From positions 17,399,267-17,463,266 of the forward strand of contig OZ059898.1 in the NCBI GenBank assembly GCA_964057225.1: 64,000 nucleotides of DNA, written 5' to 3'. A program made the translations under genes and the position numbers. This DNA comes from Auanema rhodensis. Its lineage: Eukaryota > Nematoda > Chromadorea > Rhabditida > Rhabditidae. The notes beneath the pieces are model-generated. The model had not been told where the DNA came from and did no database searches. It saw nothing but the letters and a program-made list of their open reading frames with translations. Shown one piece after another: positions 10,531 to 22,668 of this stretch; position 1 is the first letter of the stretch, and the number at the start of each line of letters is the position of its first letter.

Positions 10531-13500
10531 GAATAACATTGTCCATCGTCTTTGCCTTGAGAAAAGGAATCTAAAAACATCTACTTTTTGCTAAATTATT
10601 TTGAAGTTTTTCGAAAAAATTTTTGTCAAAATGTTTTTGGAAGCAATGTTGAGTGTACATGGAAACTCAACATACACTAATGCATCATTTTTCAAACGAT
10701 CATAACTAATTTTTGTATTAAGCGTTTCTCAATGTAGTATAGTGCATTCGATGCGGATTTTTAAGCTGCGTCGATCTGTGTTATCAGATTTGCGCTAGCT
10801 TAAAAATGCACCGAGATATCAACTGATATAAGTTCACACTTATATCCTCGATTTTCACCCTGAAGAATTGATTTTTTCGTTGAATAACATTGTCCATCGT
10901 CTTTGCCTTGAAAAAAGGAATCTAAAAACATTTACTTTTTGCTAAATTATTCTGAAATTTTTCGAAAAAATTTTTGTCAAAATGTTTTTGGAAGCAATGT
11001 TGAGTGTACATGGAAACTCAACATACACTAATGCATCATTTTTCAAACGATCATAACTAATTTTTGTATTAAGCGTTTCTCAATGTAGTATAGTGCATTT
11101 GATGCGGATTTTTAAGCTGCGTCGATCTGTGTTATCAGATTTGCGCTAGCTTAAAAATGCACCGAGATATCAACTGATATAAGTTCACACTTATATCCTC
11201 GATTTTCACCCTGAAGAATTGATTTTTTCGTTGAATAACATTGTCCATCGTCTTTGCCTTGAAAAAAGGAATCTAAAAACAATTACTTTTTGCTAAATTA
11301 TTCTGAAATTTTTCGAAAAAATTTTTGTCAAAATGTTTTTGGAAGCAATGTTGAGTGTACATGGAAACTCAACATACACTAATGCATCATTTTTCAAACG
11401 ATCATAACTAATTTTTGTATTAAGCGTTTCTCAATGTAGTATAGTGCATTTGATGCGGATTTTCAAGCTGCGTCGATCTGTGTTATCAGATTTGCGCTAG
11501 CTTAAAAATGCACCGAGATATCAACTGATATAAGTTCACACTTATATCCTCGATTTTCACCCTGAAGAAACAATTTTTTCGTTGAATAACATTGTCCATC
11601 GTCTTTGCCTTGAGAAAAGGAATCTAAAAACATCTACTTTTTGCTAAATTATTTTGAAGTTTTTCGAAAAAATTTTTGTCAAAATGTTTTTGGAAGCAAT
11701 GTTGAGTGTACATGGAAACTCAACATACACTAATGCATCATTTTTCAAACGATCATAACTAATTTTTGTATTAAGCGTTTCTCAATGTAGTATAGTGCAT
11801 TCGATGCGGATTTTTAAGCTGCGTCGATCTGTGTTATCAGATTTGCGCTAGCTTAAAAATGCACCGAGATATCAACTGATATAAGTTCACACTTATATCC
11901 TCGATTTTCACCCTGAAGAATTAATTTTTTCGTTGAATAACATTGTCCATCGTCTTTGCCTTGAAAAAAGGAATCTAAAAACATTTACTTTTTGCTAAAT
12001 TATTCTGAAATTTTTCGAAAAAATTTTTGTCAAAATGTTTTTGGAAGCAATGTTGAGTGTACATGGAAACTCAACATACACTAATGCACCATTTTTCAAA
12101 CGATCATAACTAATTTTTGTATTAAGCGTTTCTCAATGTAGTATAATGCATTCGATGCGGATTTTTAAGCTGCGTCGATCTGTGTTATCAGATTTGCGCT
12201 AGCTTAAAAATGCACCGAGATATCAACTGATATAAGTTCACACTTATATCCTCGATTTTCACCCTGAAGAATTAATTTTTTCGTTGAATAACATTGTCCA
12301 TCGTCTTTGCCTTGAAAAAAGGAATCTAAAAACATTTACTTTTTGCTAAATTATTCTGAAATTTTTCGAAAAAATTTTTGTCAAAATGTTTTTGGAAGCA
12401 ATGTTGAGTGTACATGGAAACTCAACATACACTAATGCACCATTTTTCAAACGATCATAACTAATTTTTGTATCAAGCGTTTCTCAATGTAGTATAGTGC
12501 ATTCGATGCGGATTTTTAAGCTGCGTCGATCTGTGTTATCAGATTTGCGCTAGCTTAAAAATGCACCGAGATATCAACTGATATAAGTTCACACTTATAT
12601 CCTCGATTTTCACCCTGAAGAAATAATTTTTTCGTTGAATAACATTGTCCATCGTCTTTGCCTTGAGAAAAGGAATCTAAAAACATCTACTTTTTGCTAA
12701 ATTATTTTGAAGTTTTTCGAAAAAATTTTTGTCAAAATGTTTTTGGAAGCAATGTTGAGTGTACATGGAAACTCAACATACACTAATGCATCATTTTTCA
12801 AACGATCATAACTAATTTTTGTATTAAGCGTTTCTCAATGTAGTATAGTGCATTTGATGCGGATTTTCAAGCTGCGTCGATCTGTGTTATCAGATTTGCG
12901 CTAGCTTAAAAATGCACCGAGATATCAACTGATATAAGTTCACACTTATATCCTCGATTTTCACCCTGAAGAAACAATTTTTTCGTTGAATAACATTGTC
13001 CATCGTCTTTGCCTTGAGAAAAGGAATCTAAAAACATCTACTTTTTGCTAAATTATTTTGAAGTTTTTCGAAAAAATTTTTGTCAAAATGTTTTTGGAAG
13101 CAATGTTGAGTGTACATGGAAACTCAACATACACTAATGCATCATTTTTCAAACGATCATAACTAATTTTTGTATTAAGCGTTTCTCAATGTAGTATAGT
13201 GCATTCGATGCGGATTTTTAAGCTGCGTCGATCTGTGTTATCAGATTTGCGCTAGCTTAAAAATGCACCGAGATATCAACTGATATAAGTTCACACTTAT
13301 ATCCTCGATTTTCACCCTGAAGAATTAATTTTTTCGTTGAATAACATTGTCCATCGTCTTTGCCTTAAAAAAAGGAATCTAAAAACATTTACTTTTTGCT
13401 AAATTATTCTGAAATTTTTCGAAAAAATTTTTGTCAAAATGTTTTTGGAAGCAATGTTGAGTGTACATGGAAACTCAACATACACTAATGCACCATTTTT

Positions 13501-14040
13501 CAAACGATCATAACTAATTTTTGTATTAAGCGTTTCTCAATGTAGTATAATGCATTCGATGCGGATTTTTAAGCTGCGTCGATCTGTGTTATCAGATTTG
13601 CGCTAGCTTAAAAATGCACCGAGATATCAACTGATATAAGTTCACACTTATATCCTCGATTTTCACCCTGAAGAATTAATTTTTTCGTTGAATAACATTG
13701 TCCATCGTCTTTGCCTTGAAAAAAGGAATCTAAAAACATTTACTTTTTGCTAAATTATTCTGAAATTTTTCGAAAAAATTTTTGTCAAAATGTTTTTGGA
13801 AGCAATGTTGAGTGTACATGGAAACTCAACATACACTAATGCATCATTTTTCAAACGATCATAACTAATTTTTGTATTAAGCGTTTCTCAATGTAGTATA
13901 GTGCATTCGATGCGGATTTTTAAGCTGCGTCGATCTGTGTTATCAGATTTGCGCTAGCTTAAAAATGCACCGAGATATCAACTGATATAAGTTCACACTT
14001 ATATCCTCGATTTTCACCCTGAAGAATTAATTTTTTCGTT
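10531..14040. repeat. monomers 31-40: G D F G E H G/F G E and one mixed copy
   Basis: The first six monomers are G D F G E H. Monomer 37 (12637-12987) begins as G and ends as F, the reciprocal of the F/G chimeras elsewhere. Monomer 39 (13339-13689) is type E with 29A (ccttaaaaaaagg). Monomer 40 (13690-14040) has D-like or E-like 5' markers (51T 71C) but 155T, 212G and 219C, so it is probably another mosaic. Confidence 0.8.
12637..12987. repeat. chimeric monomer G (5') / F (3')
   Basis: It starts with 31G, 51C and 76G as in G, and ends with 219T, 232C and ACAA as in F. It follows H like a G, and is followed by a G like an F. It is the reciprocal arrangement to the F/G copies. Confidence 0.85.
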
Positions 14041-14742
14041 GAATAACATTGTCCATCGTCTTTGCCTTGAAAAAAGGAATCTAAAAACATTTACTTTTTG
14101 CTAAATTATTCTGAAATTTTTCGAAAAAATTTTTGTCAAAATGTTTTTGGAAGCAATGTTGAGTGTACATGGAAACTCAACATACACTAATGCACCATTT
14201 TTCAAACGATCATAACTAATTTTTGTATTAAGCGTTTCTCAATGTAGTATAATGCATTCGATGCGGATTTTTAAGCTGCGTCGATCTGTGTTATCAGATT
14301 TGCGCTAGCTTAAAAATGCACCGAGATATCAACTGATATAAGTTCACACTTATATCCTCGATTTTCACCCTGAAGAATTAATTTTTTCGTTGAATAACAT
14401 TGTCCATCGTCTTTGCCTTGAAAAAAGGAATCTAAAAACATTTACTTTTTGCTAAATTATTCTGAAATTTTTCGAAAAAATTTTTGTCAAAATGTTTTTG
14501 GAAGCAATGTTGAGTGTACATGGAAACTCAACATACACTAATGCACCATTTTTCAAACGATCATAACTAATTATTGTATCAAGCGTTTCTCAATGTAGTA
14601 TAGTGCATTCGATGCGGATTTTTAAGCTGCGTCGATCTGTGTTATCAGATTTGCGCTAGCTTAAAAATGCACCGAGATATCAACTGATATAAGTTCACAC
14701 TTATATCCTCGATTTTCACCCTGAAGAATTAATTTTTTCGTT

Positions 14743-15044
14743 GAATAACATTGTCCATCGTCTTTGCCTTGAAAAAAGGAATCTAAAAACATCTACTTTT
14801 TGCTAAATTATTTTGAAATTTTTGGAAACTCAACATACACTAATGCATCATTTTTCAAACAATCATAACTAATTTTTGTATTAAGCGTTTCTCAATGTAG
14901 TATAGTGCATTCGATGCGGATTTTTAAGCTGCGTCGATCTGTGTTATCAGATTTGCGCTAGCTTAAAAATGCACCGAGATATCAACTGATATAAGTTCAC
15001 ACTTATATCCTCGATTTTCACCCTGAAGAATTAATTTTTTCGTT
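14743..15044. repeat. short monomer type J, 302 bp (1 of 8)
   Basis: Positions 82-130 are missing: gaaattttt joins directly to ggaaactcaac (junction near 14823). The lost 49 bp include half of the TTTTTCGAAAAA palindrome and the left arm of the 116-143 inverted repeat. The invariant core is intact. It is preceded by H and followed by E. Confidence 0.93.
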
Positions 15045-15746
15045 GAATAACATTGTCCATCGTCTTTGCCTTGAAAAAAGGAATCTAAAAACATTTACTT
15101 TTTGCTAAATTATTCTGAAATTTTTCGAAAAAATTTTTGTCAAAATGTTTTTGGAAGCAATGTTGAGTGTACATGGAAACTCAACATACACTAATGCACC
15201 ATTTTTCAAACGATCATAACTAATTTTTGTATTAAGCGTTTCTCAATGTAGTATAATGCATTCGATGCGGATTTTTAAGCTGCGTCGATCTGTGTTATCA
15301 GATTTGCGCTAGCTTAAAAATGCACCGAGATATCAACTGATATAAGTTCACACTTATATCCTCGATTTTCACCCTGAAGAATTAATTTTTTCGTTGAATA
15401 ACATTGTCCATCGTCTTTGCCTTGAAAAAAGGAATCTAAAAACATTTACTTTTTGCTAAATTATTCTGAAATTTTTCGAAAAAATTTTTGTCAAAATGTT
15501 TTTGGAAGCAATGTTGAGTGTACATGGAAACTCAACATACACTAATGCACCATTTTTCAAACGATCATAACTAATTATTGTATCAAGCGTTTCTCAATGT
15601 AGTATAGTGCATTCGATGCGGATTTTTAAGCTGCGTCGATCTGTGTTATCAGATTTGCGCTAGCTTAAAAATGCACCGAGATATCAACTGATATAAGTTC
15701 ACACTTATATCCTCGATTTTCACCCTGAAGAATTAATTTTTTCGTT

Positions 15747-16048
15747 GAATAACATTGTCCATCGTCTTTGCCTTGAAAAAAGGAATCTAAAAACATCTAC
15801 TTTTTGCTAAATTATTTTGAAATTTTTGGAAACTCAACATACACTAATGCATCATTTTTCAAACAATCATAACTAATTTTTGTATTAAGCGTTTCTCAAT
15901 GTAGTATAGTGCATTCGATGCGGATTTTTAAGCTGCGTCGATCTGTGTTATCAGATTTGCGCTAGCTTAAAAATGCACCGAGATATCAACTGATATAAGT
16001 TCACACTTATATCCTCGATTTTCACCCTGAAGAATTAATTTTTTCGTT
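15747..16048. repeat. short monomer type J, 302 bp (2 of 8)
   Basis: It has the same 82-130 deletion and is part of the second copy of the E H J duplication. A1 follows. Confidence 0.93.
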
Positions 16049-18807
16049 GAATAACATTGTCCATCGTCTTTGCCTTGAAAAAAGGAATCTAAAAACATCT
16101 ACTTTTTGCTAAATTATTTTGAAATTTTTCGAAAAAATTTTTGTCAAAATGTTTTTGGAAGCAATGTTGAGTGAACATGGAAACTCAACATACACTAATG
16201 CATCATTTTTCAAACAATCATAACTAATTTTTGTATTAAGCGTTTCTCAATGTAGTATAGTGCATTCGATGCGGATTTTTAAGCTGCGTCGATCTGTGTT
16301 ATCAGATTTGCGCTAGCTTAAAAATGCACCGAGATATCAACTGATATAAGTTCACACTTATATCCTCGATTTTCACCCTGAAGAAATAATTTTTTCGTTG
16401 AATAACATTGTCCATCGTCTTTGCCTTGAGAAAAGGAATCTAAAAACATCTACTTTTTGCTAAATTATTTTGAAGTTTTTCGAAAAAATTTTTGTCAAAA
16501 TGTTTTTGGAAGCAATGTTGAGTGTACATGGAAACTCAACATACACTAATGCATCATTTTTCAAACGATCATAACTAATTTTTGTATTAAGCGTTTCTCA
16601 ATGTAGTATAGTGCATTCGATGCGGATTTTTAAGCTGCGTCGATCTGTGTTATCAGATTTGCGCTAGCTTAAAAATGCACCGAGATATCAACTGATATAA
16701 GTTCACACTTATATCCTCGATTTTCACCCTGAAGAATTAATTTTTTCGTTGAATAACATTGTCCATCGTCTTTGCCTTGAAAAAAGGAATCTAAAAACAT
16801 TTACTTTTTGCTAAATTATTCTGAAATTTTTCGAAAAAATTTTTGTCAAAATGTTTTTGGAAGCAATGTTGAGTGTACATGGAAACTCAACATACACTAA
16901 TGCACCATTTTTCAAACGATCATAACTAATTTTTGTATTAAGCGTTTCTCAATGTAGTATAATGCATTCGATGCGGATTTTTAAGCTGCGTCGATCTGTG
17001 TTATCAGATTTGCGCTAGCTTAAAAATGCACCGAGATATCAACTGATATAAGTTCACACTTATATCCTCGATTTTCACCCTGAAGAATTAATTTTTTCGT
17101 TGAATAACATTGTCCATCGTCTTTGCCTTGAAAAAAGGAATCTAAAAACATTTACTTTTTGCTAAATTATTTTGAAATTTTTCGAAAAAATTTTTGTCAA
17201 AATGTTTTTGGAAGCAATGTTGAGTGTACATGGAAACTCAACATACACTAATGCACCATTTTTCAAACGATCATAACTAATTTTTGTATCAAGCGTTTCT
17301 CAATGTAGTATAGTGCATTCGATGCGGATTTTTAAGCTGCGTCGATCTGTGTTATCAGATTTGCGCTAGCTTAAAAATGCACCGAGATATCAACTGATAT
17401 AAGTTCACACTTATATCCTCGATTTTCACCCTGAAGAATTAATTTTTTCGTTGAATAACATTGTCCATCGTCTTTGCCTTGAAAAAAGGAATCTAAAAAC
17501 ATCTACTTTTTGCTAAATTATTTTGAAATTTTTGGAAACTCAACATACACTAATGCATCATTTTTCAAACAATCATAACTAATTTTTGTATTAAGCGTTT
17601 CTCAATGTAGTATAGTGCATTCGATGCGGATTTTTAAGCTGCGTCGATCTGTGTTATCAGATTTGCGCTAGCTTAAAAATGCACCGAGATATCAACTGAT
17701 ATAAGTTCACACTTATATCCTCGATTTTCACCCTGAAGAATTAATTTTTTCGTTGAATAATATTGTCCATCGTCTTTGCCTTGAAAAAAGGAATCTAAAA
17801 ACATCTACTTTTTGCTAAATTATTTTGAAATTTTTCGAAAAAATTTTTGTCAAAATGTTTTTGGAAGCAATGTTGAGTGAACATGGAAACTCAACATACA
17901 CTAATGCATCATTTTTCAAACAATCATAACTAATTTTTGTATTAAGCGTTTCTCAATGTAGTATAGTGCATTTGATGCGGATTTTTAAGCTGCGTCGATC
18001 TGTGTTATCAGATTTGCGCTAGCTTAAAAATGCACCGAGATATCAACTGATATAAGTTCACACTTATATCCTCGATTTTCACCCTGAAGAATTAATTTTT
18101 TCGTTGAATAACATTGTCCATCGTCTTTGCCTTGAAAAAAGGAATCTAAAAACATTTACTTTTTGCTAAATTATTCTGAAATTTTTCGAAAAAATTTCTG
18201 TCAAAATGTTTTTGGAAGCAATGTTGAGTGTACATGGAAACTCAACATACACTAATGCATCATTTTTCAAACGATCATAACTAATTTTTGTATTAAGCGT
18301 TTCTCAATGTAGTATAGTGCATTCGATGCGGATTTTTAAGCTGCGTCGATCTGTGTTATCAGATTTGCGCTAGCTTAAAAATGCACCGAGATATCAACTG
18401 ATATAAGTTCACACTTATATCCTCGATTTTCACCCTGAAGAATTAATTTTTTCGTTGAATAACATTGTCCATCGTCTTTGCCTTGAAAAAAGGAATCTAA
18501 AAACATCTACTTTTTGCTAAATTATTTTGAAATTTTTCGAAAAAATTTTTGTCAAAATGTTTTTGGAAGCAATGTTGAGTGAACATGGAAACTCAACATA
18601 CACTAATGCATCATTTTTCAAACAATCATAACTAATTTTTGTATTAAGCGTTTCTCAATGTAGTATAGTGCATTTGATGCGGATTTTTAAGCTGCGTCGA
18701 TCTGTGTTATCAGATTTGCGCTAGCTTAAAAATGCACCGAGATATCAACTGATATAAGTTCACACTTATATCCTCGATTTTCACCCTGAAGAATTAATTT
18801 TTTCGTT
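16049..18807. repeat. monomers 47-54: A1 G E H J A B A
   Basis: Monomer 47 is A1 ending ATAA and is followed by G, as the linkage rule predicts. Monomer 50 (17102-17452) is an H with 71T. Monomer 52 (17755-18105) is an A with 7T (gaataatatt), a marker found only right after J. Together with J at 15747, the order J A1 G E H J A(7T) B is repeated at 45035-47744. Confidence 0.85.
17453..17754. repeat. short monomer type J, 302 bp (3 of 8)
   Basis: It has the same deletion, is preceded by E H, and is followed by an A copy carrying 7T. Confidence 0.93.
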
Positions 18808-20562
18808 GAATAACATTGTCCATCGTCTTTGCCTTGAAAAAAGGAATCTAAAAACATTTACTTTTTGCTAAATTATTTTGAAGTTTTTCGAAAAAATTTT
18901 TGTCAAAATGTTTTTGGAAGCAATGTTGAGTGTACATGGAAACTCAACATACACTAATGCATCATTTTTCAAACGATCATAACTAATTTTTGTATTAAGC
19001 GTTTCTCAATGTAGTATAGTGCATTCGATGCGGATTTTTAAGCTGCGTCGATCTGTGTTATCAGATTTGCGCTAGCTTAAAAATGCACCGAGATATCAAC
19101 TGATATAAGTTCACACTTATATCCTCGATTTTCACCCTGAAGAATTAATTTTTTCGTTGAATAACATTGTCCATCGTCTTTGCCTTGAAAAAAGGAATCT
19201 AAAAATATTTACTTTTTGCTAAATTATTTTGAAGTTTTTCGAAAAAATTTTTGTCAAAATGTTTTTGGAAGCAATGTTGAGTGTACATGGAAACTCAACA
19301 TACACTAATGCATCATTTTTCAAACGATCATAACTAATTTTTGTATTAAGCGTTTCTCAATGTAGTATAATGCATTCGATGCGGATTTTTAAGCTGCGTC
19401 GATCTGTGTTATCAGATTTGCGCTAGCTTAAAAATGCACCGAGATATCAACTGATATAAGTTCACACTTATATCCTCGATTTTCACCCTGAAGAATTAAT
19501 TTTTTCGTTGAATAACATTGTCCATCGTCTTTGCCTTGAAAAAAGGAATCTAAAAACATTTACTTTTTGCTAAATTATTCTGAAATTTTTCGAAAAAATT
19601 TTTGTCAAAATGTTTTTGGAAGCAATGTTGAGTGTACATGGAAACTCAACATACACTAATGCATCATTTTTCAAACGATCATAACTAATTTTTGTATTAA
19701 GCGTTTCTCAATGTAGTATAATGCATTCGATGCGGATTTTTAAGCTGCGTCGATCTGTGTTATCAGATTTGCGCTAGCTTAAAAATGCACCGAGATATCA
19801 ACTGATATAAGTTCACACTTATATCCTCGATTTTCACCCTGAAGAATTAATTTTTTCGTTGAATAACATTGTCCATCGTCTTTGCCTTGAAAAAAGGAAT
19901 CTAAAAACATTTACTTTTTGCTAAATTATTCTGAAATTTTTCGAAAAAATTTTTGTCAAAATGTTTTTGGAAGCAATGTTGAGTGTACATGGAAACTCAA
20001 CATACACTAATGCACCATTTTTCAAACGATCATAACTAATTTTTGTATCAAGCGTTTCTCAATGTAGTATAGTGCATTCGATGCGGATTTTTAAGCTGCG
20101 TCGATCTGTGTTATCAGATTTGCGCTAGCTTAAAAATGCACCGAGATATCAACTGATATAAGTTCACACTTATATCCTCGATTTTCACCCTGAAGAATTA
20201 ATTTTTTCGTTGAATAACATTGTCCATCGTCTTTGCCTTGAAAAAAGGAATCTAAAAACATCTACTTTTTGCTAAATTATTTTGAAATTTTTCGAAAAAA
20301 TTTTTGTCAAAATGTTTTTGGAAGCAATGTTGAGTGTACATGGAAACTCAACATACACTAATGCATCATTTTTCAAACGATCATAACTAATTTTTGTATT
20401 AAGCGTTTCTCAATGTAGTATAGTGCATTCGATGCGGATTTTTAAGCTGCGTCGATCTGTGTTATCAGATTTGCGCTAGCTTAAAAATGCACCGAGATAT
20501 CAACTGATATAAGTTCACACTTATATCCTCGATTTTCACCCTGAAGAATTATTTTTTTCGTT
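18808..20562. repeat. monomers 55-59: mosaic section
   Basis: Monomers 55 and 56 combine 51T with 76G, normally separate D/E-type and G-type markers; monomer 56 also has 48T (aaaaatatttac). Monomer 57 has 212A but lacks 155C. Monomer 58 is H. Monomer 59 (20212-20562) has 51C 71T 126T 168G and ending TTAT, and resembles the monomers at 55511 and 56915. This looks like a seam between two higher-order arrangements. Confidence 0.7.
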
Positions 20563-22668
20563 GAATAACATTGTCCATCGTCTTTGCCTTGAAAAAAGGA
20601 ATCTAAAAACATCTACTTTTTGCTAAATTATTTTGAAATTTTTCGAAAAAATTTCTGTCAAAATGTTTTTGGAAGCAATGTTGAGTGTACATGGAAACTC
20701 AACATACACTAATGCATCATTTTTCAAACGATCATAACTAATTTTTGTATTGAGCGTTTCTCAATGTAGTATAGTGCATTCGATGCGGATTTTTAAGCTG
20801 CGTCGATCTGTGTTATCAGATTTGCGCTAGCTTAAAAATGCACCGAGATATCAACTGATATAAGTTCACACTTATATCCTCGATTTTCACCCTGAAGAAT
20901 TGATTTTTTCGTTGAATAACATTGTCCATCGTCTTTGCCTTGAAAAAAGGAATCTAAAAACATTTACTTTTTGCTAAATTATTCTGAAATTTTTCGAAAA
21001 AATTTTTGTCAAAATGTTTTTGGAAGCAATGTTGAGTGTACATGGAAACTCAACATACACTAATGCATCATTTTTCAAACGATCATAACTAATTTTTGTA
21101 TTAAGCGTTTCTCAATGTAGTATAGTGCATTTGATGCGGATTTTTAAGCTGCGTCGATCTGTGTTATCAGATTTGCGCTAGCTTAAAAATGCACCGAGAT
21201 ATCAACTGATATAAGTTCACACTTATATCCTCGATTTTCACCCTGAAGAAATAATTTTTTCGTTGAATAACATTGTCCATCGTCTTTGCCTTGAGAAAAG
21301 GAATCTAAAAACATCTACTTTTTGCTAAATTATTTTGAAGTTTTTCGAAAAAATTTTTGTCAAAATGTTTTTGGAAGCAATGTTGAGTGTACATGGAAAC
21401 TCAACATACACTAATGCATCATTTTTCAAACGATCATAACTAATTTTTGTATTGAGCGTTTCTCAATGTAGTATAGTGCATTCGATGCGGATTTTTAAGC
21501 TGCGTCGATCTGTGTTATCAGATTTGCGCTAGCTTAAAAATGCACCGAGATATCAACTGATATAAGTTCACACTTATATCCTCGATTTTCACCCTGAAGA
21601 ATTATTTTTTTCGTTGAATAACATTGTCCATCGTCTTTGCCTTGAAAAAAGGAATCTAAAAACATCTACTTTTTGCTAAATTATTTTGAAATTTTTCGAA
21701 AAAATTTCTGTCAAAATGTTTTTGGAAGCAATGTTGAGTGTACATGGAAACTCAACATACACTAATGCATCATTTTTCAAACGATCATAACTAATTTTTG
21801 TATTGAGCGTTTCTCAATGTAGTATAGTGCATTCGATGCGGATTTTTAAGCTGCGTCGATCTGTGTTATCAGATTTGCGCTAGCTTAAAAATGCACCGAG
21901 ATATCAACTGATATAAGTTCACACTTATATCCTCGATTTTCACCCTGAAGAATTGATTTTTTCGTTGAATAACATTGTCCATCGTCTTTGCCTTGAAAAA
22001 AGGAATCTAAAAACATTTACTTTTTGCTAAATTATTCTGAAATTTTTCGAAAAAATTTTTGTCAAAATGTTTTTGGAAGCAATGTTGAGTGTACATGGAA
22101 ACTCAACATACACTAATGCATCATTTTTCAAACGATCATAACTAATTTTTGTATTAAGCGTTTCTCAATGTAGTATAGTGCATTTGATGCGGATTTTTAA
22201 GCTGCGTCGATCTGTGTTATCAGATTTGCGCTAGCTTAAAAATGCACCGAGATATCAACTGATATAAGTTCACACTTATATCCTCGATTTTCACCCTGAA
22301 GAAATAATTTTTTCGTTGAATAACATTGTCCATCGTCTTTGCCTTGAGAAAAGGAATCTAAAAACATCTACTTTTTGCTAAATTATTTTGAAGTTTTTCG
22401 AAAAAATTTTTGTCAAAATGTTTTTGGAAGCAATGTTGAGTGTACATGGAAACTCAACATACACTAATGCATCATTTTTCAAACGATCATAACTAATTTT
22501 TGTATTAAGCGTTTCTCAATGTAGTATAGTGCATTCGATGCGGATTTTTAAGCTGCGTCGATCTGTGTTATCAGATTTGCGCTAGCTTAAAAATGCACCG
22601 AGATATCAACTGATATAAGTTCACACTTATATCCTCGATTTTCACCCTGAAGAATTAATTTTTTCGTT
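20563..22668. repeat. tandem duplication of a 3-mer (1053 bp each)
   Basis: Units 20563-21615 and 21616-22668 each hold a 93C copy ending TTGA with 190G (tattgag), a D copy ending ATAA, and a G copy. The G of the first unit (21265-21615) is itself a mosaic: G markers at its start, then 190G and ending TTAT as in the lineage upstream. The G of the second unit has normal 190A and TTAA. The 190G marker appears only in these three monomers. Confidence 0.85.

Larger units (their letters stand above)
14041..16048. repeat. tandem duplication of a 3-mer E H J (1004 bp each)
   Basis: Units 14041-15044 and 15045-16048 each hold E (351), H (351) and the short J (302). Both H copies carry a private change (ctaattattg instead of ctaatttttg, bases 14561-14580 and 15571-15590 region) that I did not see in other H copies. 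I see no difference between the two units by eye. The shared private base shows that one unit was copied from the other recently. Confidence 0.9.
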
